64,000 bases of DNA from JBGSOV01 sp041738935 (GTDB lineage: Bacteria; Patescibacteriota; Gracilibacteria; CAIRYL01; GCA-016699755): the NCBI GenBank assembly GCA_041738935.1, contig JBGSOV010000020.1, positions 62,001-126,000 on the forward strand, given 5' to 3'. Under the pieces are notes generated by a model. It was given only the letters and a program-made list of their open reading frames with translations, did no database searches and had not been told where the DNA came from. Below are positions 32,622 through 41,475 of this stretch, piece by piece (within the stretch, counting starts at the first letter, position 1; the number at the start of each line of letters is the position of its first letter). The position numbers were made by a program, and so were the translations under genes.

Positions 32622-33794
32622 CTATTTGCTCGCAAGGAGGACTTTTTGAAAAATGTCTAAAAAAAGATCGATTTCGGATTTTGACGCAATAAGTGGTGGC
32701 AAGATTCGTAGTACGTTTGACCCTGCGGTGCCGCAAAGCACCTTGTGTCGGCGCAATTCTACCCAAACATTTTTGGCAGCATTCTCTGGGACAAATTCCA
32801 CCCCAATCAAAAAGCCGATGCCACGGATATCACAAATTTTTTCCGGATACTGAGCAGCAATTTTTTGTAACTCTTCAAAAAAATATTCTGCATGACGCGC
32901 AACTTGGTGGAGAAAAGTTTCTTCTGCAATCACACCGAGGACAGCATTAACTACAGTACAAATCAAAGGACTTCCAGCAAAAGTACTTCCATGAGTACCG
33001 GGTGTAAAGACTTCGGCAACACAGGTTTTTGCCAGCATAACGCCCACCGGCACGCCGCCGCCAAGACCTTTTGCCAAGGTAATGATATCGGGCACGACAC
33101 CAAAATGTTCAAAAGAAAAAAATGTGCCGGTGCGACCACAACCGGTTTGTACTTCATCGGCGATTACCAGCGCCCCAACGCTTTTTGCTTGAGTGAACAG
33201 GGCATCAATCCACTTCTGTCGAGCGACATTAACGCCACCCTCACCCTGCACAAACTCTACAATTACGGCAGCAGTCTCGTTGTCGATTCGAGCAATGGCT
33301 TCGTCGTCGTTAAAAGCTGCATACTCGCAATCTGGCACAAGCGGAGCAAATCCATTATGAATTTCTGGCTTGGCGGTCATGCTGAGCGCCCCATATGTTC
33401 GACCATGAAATCCACCAAAAAATGAGATAACTTTGCTGCGACCGGTGTACTTACGGACGATTTTGAGTGCTGCTTCATTTGCCTCCGCGCCAGAATTTCC
33501 AAAAACAGCGCGATATTCATCATTTTGGACTGAGGTAGTTTTTGCCAGCTTACAAAGTGTTGCTGCTGCTTGTTCTTGCCCAGGGATCTCGTAATAGTTA
33601 GAAACATGAATCGGCATTTTTGCAGCGACAAGAAGCGCGTTTGTTAATGCGGGATGTGCATGTCCGAGACTATTTACGGCGACACCACTGAGAAAATCAA
33701 GATATCTTTCGCCACTTTCGCTTGTTAAAAAACATCCTTCACCTTCGACAAAAGTAAGTGGAATACGCGCATAATTAGACATCAAAGCGGTCAT
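32622..33794 (-). CDS. argD: Acetylornithine aminotransferase
   Basis: The 390-residue class III PLP aminotransferase makes N-acetylornithine from the semialdehyde using glutamate. Motifs are VFGNSGAEANEAALK, FHGRTYGALS, ADEVQTGCGRTG, and the PLP lysine in ITLAKGLGGGVPVG. Length is typical. Its ATG overlaps the argB stop by 4 nt (ATGA), so it is the last gene of the argJ-argC-argB-argD operon. Family members can also act on succinyl-diaminopimelate, but the context fixes the arginine role. Confidence 0.93.
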   Translation of the reverse strand: MTALMSNYARIPLTFVEGEGCFLTSESGERYLDFLSGVAVNSLGHAHPALTNALLVAAKMPIHVSNYYEIPGQEQAAATLCKLAKTTSVQNDEYRAVFGNSGAEANEAALKIVRKYTGRSKVISFFGGFHGRTYGALSMTAKPEIHNGFAPLVPDCEYAAFNDDEAIARIDNETAAVIVEFVQGEGGVNVARQKWIDALFTQAKSVGALVIADEVQTGCGRTGTFFSFEHFGVVPDIITLAKGLGGGVPVGVMLAKTCVAEVFTPGTHGSTFAGSPLICTVVNAVLGVIAEETFLHQVARHAEYFFEELQKIAAQYPEKICDIRGIGFLIGVEFVPENAAKNVWVELRRHKVLCGTAGSNVLRILPPLIASKSEIDLFLDIFQKVLLASK

Positions 33795-34636
33795 TTTTCA
33801 TCAGGCAAAATGGAATTTGCAATCATGGTGCCAGTACCATGATGAGTAAATATTTCTTTTAAAAGTGCCCCGTTGAGAAGCCCCGAGACGATGTGCGCTT
33901 TTGGCACACCGGCGCGAACAACTGCTGCAGCCGCAAGCGCTTTTGGTATCATGCCACCAGAAATCTTACCATTTTGAATATAAAATTCGACTTCATCTGG
34001 TGTCGCAGAAGAAAGCAACTCAGAAACGCTTCTGTCGACTTCTTGCAGAAACACACCTTTTGCTCCCGTCAAAAAAACAACCTTCTCTACTTGCAATACT
34101 TTTGCGAGGGCGAGCGAAACATCATCGGCATTACAGTTGTATCCGTCTATCAGCGAAAAACAGACAGGTATTTTTGGCGAATCGAGAAGAGTTTGAATGG
34201 CTGCGCTTTCAGCACCAGTAACAGAGCCGGTCAAATGTTCTGTGGGAAAGTCTACTTCTGAAAATTGTTCTGCGTGAAGTAATGCACTAATATTAACAAT
34301 TTCTATATTATCACCGTCAAACATCCGAGTGATGTGCGCTAATTGCTTGTCGAGAATTTGCGTAAGAATTTTGACCATGGGCGGCGTTGTGACCCTTCGA
34401 CCATTAATTTTTGTGTACGAAATTTTTTCTTGTTCAAGAGTTCGATCAAATTGTGGACCAGAACCAAGTACAAGAACGAAGCGTATCCCAAGAAGACGCA
34501 AAGTCACCAAATCATGAACAAGCTGCTCAAAATCCATGTCTTCGAATACTTTTCCGCCTGTTTTGATGAGGAAAGTTTTTCCGCTGTATTCTTGCAGATA
34601 TGGAAGCGCCTCACGCAGGAGAAGTGGAAATTGCAT
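33791..34636 (-). CDS. argB: Acetylglutamate kinase
   Basis: The 281-residue amino acid kinase phosphorylates N-acetylglutamate. The N-terminal phosphate-binding lysine is in FLIKTGGKVFED, and the end KISGGMIPKALAAAAVVRAG is the conserved late motif. INGRRVTTPPMVKI matches the substrate-binding NGxRVT segment. The usual HGGGP loop reads VLGSGPQFD here, an uncommon change. The gene is 94 nt after argC and coupled to argD by a 4-nt overlap. Confidence 0.9.
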   Translation of the reverse strand: MQFPLLLREALPYLQEYSGKTFLIKTGGKVFEDMDFEQLVHDLVTLRLLGIRFVLVLGSGPQFDRTLEQEKISYTKINGRRVTTPPMVKILTQILDKQLAHITRMFDGDNIEIVNISALLHAEQFSEVDFPTEHLTGSVTGAESAAIQTLLDSPKIPVCFSLIDGYNCNADDVSLALAKVLQVEKVVFLTGAKGVFLQEVDRSVSELLSSATPDEVEFYIQNGKISGGMIPKALAAAAVVRAGVPKAHIVSGLLNGALLKEIFTHHGTGTMIANSILPDEK

Positions 34637-34730
34637 GTATCAACAAATAAAAGAGTTTTTACTCGGGAAAAGTAGGGATACTATAGCACAAATCTGTAAT
34701 ATTAATGCAACGGCTAAAAAGTCGAAACAG

Positions 34731-35711
34731 TTATATTTTGGTGATGATTTCTGTCCGCATCGAATCAATCTGTGGGAGTCCAAACATGAGATGGAGATTT
34801 TGTAATGCCTGACTCGCAGCACCTTTTCGCAGATTATCGAGCACCGCACTAATAACAAGACGACCATTTTTGTCTACCTCAAAACCGCCAAGCATGATTT
34901 GGTTCGAATGCTGGACTTCGGCGATTTCAGGAATTTTTGGACAAATTTCGACACAAGCATAATCAGCATACACTTTTTGAAAGAGCGCAAAAAAATCGAG
35001 AGACTGGAATTGTGGCTTGATTTTAAGGTGCGCAGTCACTTCCATGCCACGAAAAAATGGCAATAAATGTGGAGTGAAAAATATTGGAGCTTCAACAAAC
35101 TGCTGAATCTCTGCTTCGTGTCGGTGATTGGTAATTTTGTAAGCATACGAATTGTTTTGGAGTTTTTGTTGCAGCATCAAAGCATTATCGGCACCAGCAC
35201 CAGAATATCCAGATTTTCCATCAAAAACAGCCCACTCTGCATATTCGGCAACGGGCAGCAAAGCGGTCAGTGCACCTGTCACATAACACCCAGGATTCGC
35301 AACAAGCGCAGCCGTTTTTATCTCGGGAGCAAACCATTCGACCAAACCATACACTGGTTTAATCGGCGGATTTTGATAAGGAATACCATATGTTGCGGAA
35401 AAAACCTGCGGGTCGCGAAAGCGAAAATCAGCAGATAGATCGACAACTTTAATATCGTGCTGTAAAAATTGTGGCGCCATTTTCATCGCAACACCATGCG
35501 GCGTACAGAAGAAAATACAATCTGGTTGGCGCGCAATCATTGCCTCAATATCGAGATCTTCGTATGGGATTTGTGATTCTCTGTTAATCTTTCCCGCAAA
35601 GCTGCGTGACGATAAAAAGACGATTTCCACATACTCATCCAGCTTCAAGAGACCGGCAAGCTCTCTGCCAGTAAAGCCGGATGCGCCGATAATTCCGATT
35701 TTTTTCTTCAT
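34731..35711 (-). CDS. argC: N-acetyl-gamma-glutamyl-phosphate reductase
   Basis: The 326-residue enzyme reduces acetylglutamyl phosphate with NADPH. The N-terminal Rossmann motif is IGIIGASGFTGRELAGLL. The catalytic cysteine is in VANPGCYVTGALTALLP, and SGYSGAGADNAL follows. Length and order match ArgC. It lies between argJ (42 nt upstream) and argB in the operon. No Shine-Dalgarno sequence precedes the ATG. Confidence 0.94.
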   Translation of the reverse strand: MKKKIGIIGASGFTGRELAGLLKLDEYVEIVFLSSRSFAGKINRESQIPYEDLDIEAMIARQPDCIFFCTPHGVAMKMAPQFLQHDIKVVDLSADFRFRDPQVFSATYGIPYQNPPIKPVYGLVEWFAPEIKTAALVANPGCYVTGALTALLPVAEYAEWAVFDGKSGYSGAGADNALMLQQKLQNNSYAYKITNHRHEAEIQQFVEAPIFFTPHLLPFFRGMEVTAHLKIKPQFQSLDFFALFQKVYADYACVEICPKIPEIAEVQHSNQIMLGGFEVDKNGRLVISAVLDNLRKGAASQALQNLHLMFGLPQIDSMRTEIITKI

Positions 35712-35753
35712 GTTGTGAATGAGGTTGAAAATAAGAATATATAAAAAAGCCGA

Positions 35754-36911
35754 TCAAGTGGAATATTCTGCATTGATTTCGACATACCTTTTGGTGAGAT
35801 CACAACCCCAAGCCTTCGCGGAAGAATCACCGAAATGAAAGTCAATTTCCACATTCACTTGTTCTTGAGTAAACATGCGTGTCTTATCGGGATTTGCAAC
35901 TGGTTCACCTTGCAAAAAAACCGCCTCACTATCCAAAAAAACATCGACTTTTGCTGGATCAAAAGGGATTCCAAGTGAACCAATAGCACTCAAGATGCGT
36001 CCCCAATTGGGATCGCGTCCGGCAACAGCAGCTTTGAATAAATCGGAAGTAACGACTGCTTTGGCAAACGCGCGCGCGTTTTGCTGCGAGTCAGCATTGC
36101 GCACCGATACTTCGATCAGATGCGAAGCACCTTCACCATCGGCAGCAATCTTTTTTGCCAAGCCTGCGGCGATTTCTTTTAAAGCGATAAAAAATTCTTG
36201 CTGATCAACTCCTTTTTTATTACTGCAAATTGTAAGTGCCATATCACTGGTCGATTGACAATTATCGACGGAAATTTGATGAAATGTCTCGTCACAAATA
36301 TGTTTCCACTCAGTATCAAGAAGTGATTTCTCAAGTTTTGCATCAGTCATAACAAAGGCGAGCATTGTAGCCATATCGGGAGCAATCATTCCAGAACCTT
36401 TGGCAATACCGAGCAATTTGACGCCATTTTTGAGGACGCGGAATTCGGTCTTCGGTGCAAGGTCAGTCGTCAAAATCGCTTTGGCAGCGCGCGGAATATC
36501 ACCTTGCTTTTGCGCTATAATCCGCGGTAATCCAGCAAAAAACTTGTTGAGTGGCAATTGTGGACCGATCTTTCCGGTGCTCGCGAGGAGCACTTGGTCG
36601 GGGGGAATTTGAAGCTGATGAGCCACAAATTCGGCAATCTGCCGAGCGTTATCAAGTCCGACATTCCCTGTGCCAGCATTGGCGAATACAGTATTAATGA
36701 GAATAGCGCGCACGAAACCGTTAGATTTATCGAGTTGCTGCTTGTTCCACAAGATCGGTGCCCCGCAAAACACATTGCGCGCAAATACTCCACTTAGCAT
36801 CGACATATCGTCACACACTATCAAAAGGCAGTCATCGTTGTCGTTTTCTCTGAGCCGCAGCGAGCCACAGAACAAATGGAATCCGTCAGGAAGCTGCATC
36901 TCTAAAGGCAT
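35754..36911 (-). CDS. argJ: Glutamate N-acetyltransferase / ornithine acetyltransferase
   Basis: The 385-residue Ntn-type enzyme moves the acetyl group from acetylornithine to glutamate, making the pathway cyclic. Self-cleavage is expected before the Thr of APDMATMLAFVMTDA, and the glycine-rich GIAKGSGMIAPD stands just before it. The C-terminal VAGRDPNWGRILSAIG is also characteristic. Met1 (36911) and Met4 (36902) are both possible starts. As first gene of the operon it is preceded by a promoter with an inverted repeat in its spacer. The substrate range (mono- or bifunctional) cannot be told. Confidence 0.93.
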   Translation of the reverse strand: MPLEMQLPDGFHLFCGSLRLRENDNDDCLLIVCDDMSMLSGVFARNVFCGAPILWNKQQLDKSNGFVRAILINTVFANAGTGNVGLDNARQIAEFVAHQLQIPPDQVLLASTGKIGPQLPLNKFFAGLPRIIAQKQGDIPRAAKAILTTDLAPKTEFRVLKNGVKLLGIAKGSGMIAPDMATMLAFVMTDAKLEKSLLDTEWKHICDETFHQISVDNCQSTSDMALTICSNKKGVDQQEFFIALKEIAAGLAKKIAADGEGASHLIEVSVRNADSQQNARAFAKAVVTSDLFKAAVAGRDPNWGRILSAIGSLGIPFDPAKVDVFLDSEAVFLQGEPVANPDKTRMFTQEQVNVEIDFHFGDSSAKAWGCDLTKRYVEINAEYST

Positions 36912-36934
36912 TCTTGGTAAAAATTATTTTCTGT

Positions 36935-36963
36935 AGTCTACGAGAAAACACTCGTAAAAACAA
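36935..36963 (-). promoter_or_regulatory. Possible promoter and operator of the arg operon
   Basis: On the minus strand TTGTTT (36963-36958) and TAGACT (36940-36935) are 17 nt apart. The spacer and flanks hold a perfect inverted repeat TACGAG-6-CTCGTA (36939-36956), a good place for a repressor. It does not match the ArgR box. Confidence 0.4.
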
Positions 36964-37003
36964 AACTTTCTTAGAAATATTTCGCTGGTGTATTGCAAAA
37001 GAC

Positions 37004-37032
37004 TTGAATTTTTTTGTTAAACGTGCAATAAT
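37004..37032 (+). promoter_or_regulatory. Promoter of the pilin-like gene
   Basis: TTGAAT (37004-37009) is followed after 17 nt by AATAAT (37027-37032) with the extended -10 dinucleotide TG at 37024. The leader would be about 40 nt. Confidence 0.65.
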
Positions 37033-37077
37033 AAGTACGAAAAACAAATTTTCATTTTCAAATTTTCTAAAAACCAA

Positions 37078-37482
37078 ATGAAAAACCTGATCAGAAAACT
37101 GCCTTTTGAGGCGTATTCGATGCTTTTTATTCTCGGCGTTTTTGCCGTGATGCTCTTTTTGGGACACGCTGGCGGCGCTCATGCTGTCGAAACGACTCTC
37201 CTTACCCCAAATGATGCACCTGATGAAGTTCCGTCTGATACGGGCTTCCGTGAAGCTATCGTCAATTTTCTTAACTTTTTGTTGACCTTTCTGGGATTGA
37301 TTGCCATTGCGTTTATCATCTATGCAGGTTTCCTCTTTATCGTTGCCGGTGGTGACGAAGAGCAAGTTGGAAAAGCCAAAAAGATTATTATTTATGCCGG
37401 TATTGGTATTATCGTAATCTTGCTTTCGTATGCAATCGTCGAGTTCTTCGTCAGCGTTGGACTTGGTGCTGGTGGTGCGTAG
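37078..37482 (+). CDS. VirB2/TrbC-like (T4SS pilin family) small membrane protein
   Basis: The 134-residue protein has a signal-like first helix (MLFILGVFAVMLFLG followed by GGAHAVE, a plausible cleavage site). Two more hydrophobic helices follow: FLLTFLGLIAIAFIIYAGFL and IIIYAGIGIIVILLSYAIVE. A GGDEEQVGKAKK loop joins them. This is the layout of VirB2/TrbC-type pilins, and the family is widespread in candidate phyla bacteria as far as I recall. It stands alone with its own promoter and terminator and no type IV secretion genes nearby. A major surface or pore-forming small protein is possible; the function is not established. Confidence 0.75.
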   Translation: MKNLIRKLPFEAYSMLFILGVFAVMLFLGHAGGAHAVETTLLTPNDAPDEVPSDTGFREAIVNFLNFLLTFLGLIAIAFIIYAGFLFIVAGGDEEQVGKAKKIIIYAGIGIIVILLSYAIVEFFVSVGLGAGGA

Positions 37483-37507
37483 GCAGAGTAAAAAAGATAG
37501 AAAAATC

Positions 37508-37546
37508 ATACCCCGCTCTTTCCAAAGGAAAAGCGGGGTATTTTTG
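37508..37546 (+). terminator. Bidirectional intrinsic terminator
   Basis: ATACCCCGCT and AGCGGGGTAT form a 10-bp stem, extended by CTTTCC/GGAAA, followed by TTTTTG. An A-run 5' of it lets it also end panB on the minus strand. Confidence 0.9.
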
Positions 37547-37559
37547 TAAGAAGCGACTT

Positions 37560-38309
37560 TTACAAATAACTTTCGCTGCTCTGCGGATACTCGCCGCTTT
37601 GCACCGCTTGCACAAAATCTGTTATTGCAGCTTGCTCAGAATCATGAGCATTTCCAAAACGCCGTAAAAAGCGCGGCGAAAATGCGCCTGCTGTCCTGCC
37701 GATAATATCCGCATACACCAGCACTTGCCCGCTGACTTGCGTCCCTGCACCAATACCGATTACCGGAATCGACAAACTTTGAGTGACTGCGGCTGCAAAT
37801 GCAGCAGGAACGCATTCTAAAACGAGATTACTGATTCCCAAGTTTTGTAAATTGTGTGCTTCGGCAAGGAGTGCTTTCTGTGCAGATTGAGAAGTTGCCG
37901 CCAGAGCAAACAAATCTGTCGTTTGTGGGAGCATACCAAGGTGCCCGGTGATTTTAATTCCTTCCGCTATAAGCGCCTCGACTTGCGTAAAAATCTCCGC
38001 GCCACCTTCGAGCTTGAGGTGAGTAATACCGATCTCGCGAAATCTGCGCGCATTTTGCAAAGCTAGCTGAGGAGTCGAGTAAGTGTCGATAGGAAGATCA
38101 GCCACGACAGCAGGAATATTGTCAGGAATTGCGCGACGAACAGCCGCCGCATGCGCAAGCATCATCTCAATTGTGACATGATGTGTCGAATCAAAGCCGT
38201 AGACCGTCATGCCAAGCGAATCTCCGACAAGCACAGTATCGACGCCAGCTGCCGCACAAATCTGCGCCGAAAGAAAATCATGCACCGATACCCACACCAA
38301 TTTTTTCAT
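37560..38309 (-). CDS. panB: 3-methyl-2-oxobutanoate hydroxymethyltransferase
   Basis: The 249-residue TIM-barrel enzyme adds a hydroxymethyl group from methylene-tetrahydrofolate to ketoisovalerate, the first step to pantothenate. Motifs are DTVLVGDSLGMTVYG, HLKLEGG, GHLGMLPQ and IPVIGIGAG, holding the metal and substrate ligands. The ATG at 38309 (MKKLVWVSVHDF) is preferred to an open extension of 15 codons. PanC and PanD are not in the window. Confidence 0.92.
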   Translation of the reverse strand: MKKLVWVSVHDFLSAQICAAAGVDTVLVGDSLGMTVYGFDSTHHVTIEMMLAHAAAVRRAIPDNIPAVVADLPIDTYSTPQLALQNARRFREIGITHLKLEGGAEIFTQVEALIAEGIKITGHLGMLPQTTDLFALAATSQSAQKALLAEAHNLQNLGISNLVLECVPAAFAAAVTQSLSIPVIGIGAGTQVSGQVLVYADIIGRTAGAFSPRFLRRFGNAHDSEQAAITDFVQAVQSGEYPQSSESYL

Positions 38310-38486
38310 ACACTTGCTTGCAAAGGTAATTTTGAAACACACGCTTCTTCCCACAGTTTTTTCTAAAACTCACTTGCAAAGCAAGCAATTTTTGGGCAGA
38401 CTGCTCTGGCAAAAAACCTCGGAAACGAGTGGGAGACCGCGGCACAACCAAAGTCACTTGCACCACTTTTCTTTCTTCAAACTATA

Positions 38487-39182
38487 ATGCCCAAACATGG
38501 GAAAAAATACCGCGCTCTCGCGGAACTCATCGAGCCAGAGAAGCTCTATGCTTTTGCTGAAGGCGTTGCCTTGGCAAAAAAGACGTCGCCCGTCAAGTTT
38601 GATGCCAGTGTCGAAATCCACATCGCCACTAATGCTGATCCGCGCCACGCTGACCAGATTTTGCGTTCGACCATTACTTTGCCAGCAGGAACTGGTAAAA
38701 GCCAAAAAATCGCGGTTTTTGCCGAAGGCCCTCAAGCCGAAGCTGCCAAAAAAGCTGGCGCTGATATTGTCGGAGGCGAAGATTTGATCGAAAAAGTTGC
38801 CGGCGGCGCTCTTGATTTTGAAGTCGCCATCGCGACTCCAGATATGATGAAATCGCTTGCCAAAGTGGCACGTGTTCTTGGGCCAAAAGGATTGATGCCT
38901 TCACCCAAGTCTGGCACCGTCACTGCGGATGTCGCCAAAGCGATTGAAGAGCTCAAAAAAGGAAAAATCGAATTCCGCACAGATAAAGCAGGTATTATTC
39001 ACTCAATTTTGGGAAAGGTCTCTTTTAGTGAGAAAAATCTTCTCGATAATCTCCTCGCCTTTTTGAAGGCAGTCAATGACAATAAGCCAACTGGCGTCAA
39101 AGGCTCTCTCATCAAAAGCATTACCCTGACCACCTCGATGGGTCCAGGTGTTCATCTCGATACCACCGAAAGCGCAAAATAA
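38487..39182 (+). CDS. rplA: 50S ribosomal protein L1
   Basis: The 231-residue protein binds 23S rRNA at the L1 stalk and helps release tRNA. The start MPKHGKKYRALAELI fits the family, and the core motif VARVLGPKGLMPSPKSGTV (about residues 129-147) is unmistakable. The ATG at 38487 overlaps a TATAAT at 38483-38488, so that box is unlikely to be its promoter. L11 (rplK), its usual upstream partner, is absent here, so the usual rplK-rplA pair is broken. A terminator follows directly. Confidence 0.96.
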   Translation: MPKHGKKYRALAELIEPEKLYAFAEGVALAKKTSPVKFDASVEIHIATNADPRHADQILRSTITLPAGTGKSQKIAVFAEGPQAEAAKKAGADIVGGEDLIEKVAGGALDFEVAIATPDMMKSLAKVARVLGPKGLMPSPKSGTVTADVAKAIEELKKGKIEFRTDKAGIIHSILGKVSFSEKNLLDNLLAFLKAVNDNKPTGVKGSLIKSITLTTSMGPGVHLDTTESAK

Positions 39183-39197
39183 GCACGATTAATATGA

Positions 39198-39238
39198 AGT
39201 GGATGTACGCGAGAAAAGTCTCGGCATCCACTTTTTTA
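39198..39238 (+). terminator. Intrinsic terminator after rplA
   Basis: AAGTGGATG (39198-39206) and CATCCACTT (39226-39234) form a stem followed by TTTTT. An inner CGAGA/TCTCG stem closes the loop. Confidence 0.88.
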
Positions 39239-39373
39239 ATGAGTAAGGATGGAGAACCCAAAAGAAGACAATTACTCAAATTGTTTTAATAAATTCTTCC
39301 CAAAACACGAAACCTGGACATTTATCACAAAAAGAAGGATACTGGGCGCACTTCCGTTCTTTTTGCTTGGTAT

Positions 39374-40708
39374 ATGAGTATTCAACAAAAAACCCCCGGT
39401 CCGTTCCGCGCTTCAGGACCCACGACTTTTCTGGCGTTTGTACTGCTTCCGATTCTAGCATTTTCAATCGGCTGGCAAGCCTCTCAGACTCGTTCCGAAG
39501 GACAAAAAAAATCACAAACCGAATTTGTCGATGACAGCAATGTCGCCATCACCGAATCATCGGTGCAGAATATTGATATTTCTTTACTCCGTGATGCTAT
39601 TGATATTATTCGCGAGAAGTATATCGAACCTGATCAAATCGACCCCGATGCCATTAAATACGGTCTCGTGCGTGGAGTAGTTTGGTCGCTTGAAGATCCG
39701 TATTCACAATTTATGAGTCCAGAAGAAAGTTCTGAATTTGAAGACGAACTCGGTGGAGATTTGCAAGGAATCGGCGCAGAACTTACTGTAAAAGAAGGGG
39801 TGATTGTCGTGATTTCGCCGCTCAAGGATTCGCCTGCCAAAAAAGCTGGCTTGCTCCCCGAAGATATTATTTTGGAAGTCGATGGCGAATTGGCAGATGG
39901 AGGCGATTTTTTGAATGTCGTCAAGCGCATCCGTGGCGAAAAAGGCAGCACGGTCAACATTACCGTTTATCGTCCCGAAAGCGGGGAAAAACTTGACCTC
40001 GCCATTGTTCGTGATGAAATCCGGATTGAAACAGTTACGCTCACGATGAATGAAGAAATCGCCATCATCGAAGTCAGTCAGTTTGGCACCAATACCGAGC
40101 AAGAATTTGGTAAAGCGCTTTCAGAAGCACTCGTACAAAATCCCAAAGGTATTATTTTGGATCTCCGCTACAATTCGGGCGGATTTTTGGACACCGCTGT
40201 CGAGATGGTGTCCGCTTTTGTCAAAAGCGGTAAAGTCGTGATTCAGAAAGGACGTCCACCAGAAACCGAAAGCAAATTTGCCTCTGGCAATGTCAAAACC
40301 GATTTGCCGCTTGTCGTTTTGCAAAATGGCGGTTCTGCCTCAGCAAGTGAAATCGTCAGTGGCGCGTTACAAGACATGGAACGCGCAATCGTAATTGGCG
40401 AAAAAAGCTTTGGTAAAGGAACAGTCCAAGAACTCATTCCCATGCAAAATGGCGCCCATTTGCGATTGACCATTGCCAAATGGCTGACTCCTGGCGGACG
40501 TGATATTGGCAAGGTTGGTATCGAACCTGATATCACCGTCCCGCGCACGAGCGAAGATATTGCTGCCGACAAAGATCCGCAGCTCGATGTAGCGCTTCGC
40601 TATTTACGCGGCGAGTCGCTCGAAACACTCCATGAAGAATATGATTCTTTCGCGGAAAAACTGAAAAATGGCGAACTCGAAGAAAAGCCGGAAGAAAAAG
40701 AAGAATAG
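39374..40708 (+). CDS. C-terminal processing peptidase, S41 family
   Basis: The 444-residue serine protease has a Thr/Pro-rich start, one membrane anchor (TFLAFVLLPILAFSIGW), a PDZ domain (about 110-200) and an S41 peptidase core. The nucleophile serine is in NGGSASASEIVSGALQD (about residue 322) and the general-base lysine in GEKSFGKGTVQELI. It is probably exported with its active site outside the membrane. It trims C-termini of envelope proteins. No signal for regulation was found. It is the last plus-strand gene before a run of minus-strand genes. Confidence 0.92.
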   Translation: MSIQQKTPGPFRASGPTTFLAFVLLPILAFSIGWQASQTRSEGQKKSQTEFVDDSNVAITESSVQNIDISLLRDAIDIIREKYIEPDQIDPDAIKYGLVRGVVWSLEDPYSQFMSPEESSEFEDELGGDLQGIGAELTVKEGVIVVISPLKDSPAKKAGLLPEDIILEVDGELADGGDFLNVVKRIRGEKGSTVNITVYRPESGEKLDLAIVRDEIRIETVTLTMNEEIAIIEVSQFGTNTEQEFGKALSEALVQNPKGIILDLRYNSGGFLDTAVEMVSAFVKSGKVVIQKGRPPETESKFASGNVKTDLPLVVLQNGGSASASEIVSGALQDMERAIVIGEKSFGKGTVQELIPMQNGAHLRLTIAKWLTPGGRDIGKVGIEPDITVPRTSEDIAADKDPQLDVALRYLRGESLETLHEEYDSFAEKLKNGELEEKPEEKEE

Positions 40709-40741
40709 GCAGTGGGCATCTTCAGCACTTTGTCATGATGT

Positions 40742-40791
40742 AAAAAAAAAGAGGAATGTGACGCTTTCACACGAGTGTCTCATTTCTCTTT
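40742..40791 (-). terminator. Terminator of the minus-strand lipid kinase-like gene
   Basis: AAAGAGGAATG (40748-40758) pairs with CATTTCTCTTT (40781-40791) with one G-U pair. On the minus strand the stem is followed by a run of T residues. Confidence 0.6.
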
Positions 40792-40834
40792 CGGGAATAA
40801 TATTTTTGCATAAGCAGATTTCCTGCTCCGATTG

Positions 40835-41434
40835 TTACGCTCCCAAGATTGAAAGCACAATGGCAGCAACAACAGGAATAATCAGATTGTCATCGACATG
40901 CCAACCAAATATTACCCAGCGTGGCATTTCTAAAATTAAGGCAACAGAACTGGCGGCAAGCGCCATCCAAAAGGGTACAAAAAGACTCGCAACAATCGTC
41001 GAGATAATGATTGCCGCGAGCGGTCCCTCAATCGTCTTTTTGGGATGGAGCGGTGTAATAATCTTGCCAAAATGATATCCAATCAAACAGCTCAGCGAAT
41101 CGCCAAACGCCAAGATCAAAATACTTGCCACAGCAATATTTACGGGAAAAAAAAGCGCGACTAAACTGCTCCCCAAGAAAAAATAGATAGCAGATTTACC
41201 GGGTGATTTTTTCCGAAATTGTTCACGCTCGAGCAAATGGAGTAGCCAATGCATAAACTGCCAACGCATGCGTTCGCCCTTGAAAAGGAGTGAGATTCCC
41301 ATTAACAAAAAAGTTGCTCCCATCAGTAAAAATCCATCAATCACGCCCACCCACAAAAGCGCAGCGATTACCGTACCAGAGACGAGATGAAAGGTCTTCC
41401 GCCGAAACTCGAGAACTTCTTCGTGTGCTTGCAT
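40835..41434 (-). CDS. CTP-dependent polyprenol/phytol kinase-like membrane protein
   Basis: The 199-residue protein has about six membrane helices. Its motifs match the SEC59/DGK1/VTE5 group: RRKTFHLVSGTVIA at the start, ILAFGDSLSCLIGYHFGK and LHPKKTIEGPLAAI in the middle, and DDNLIIPVVAA at the end. Members phosphorylate dolichol, phytol or diacylglycerol with CTP, so a role in lipid or undecaprenol recycling is likely. It may also be annotated as phosphatidate cytidylyltransferase-like. It lies 41 nt downstream of the DUF817 gene and could be co-transcribed. Confidence 0.65.
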   Translation of the reverse strand: MQAHEEVLEFRRKTFHLVSGTVIAALLWVGVIDGFLLMGATFLLMGISLLFKGERMRWQFMHWLLHLLEREQFRKKSPGKSAIYFFLGSSLVALFFPVNIAVASILILAFGDSLSCLIGYHFGKIITPLHPKKTIEGPLAAIIISTIVASLFVPFWMALAASSVALILEMPRWVIFGWHVDDNLIIPVVAAIVLSILGA

Positions 41435-41475
41435 AACGGCGCTATTTTTTCACCTTTGCAGTCCGAATGCAAACA

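Noticed and set aside
32605..32640. tRNA-like ggattcgaatgc sequence
   Set aside because: No acceptor stem, anticodon arm or correct spacing around it.
38483..38488. TATAAT as the rplA promoter
   Set aside because: It overlaps the rplA start codon and so cannot be its -10 unless translation starts later, which the family N-terminus argues against.
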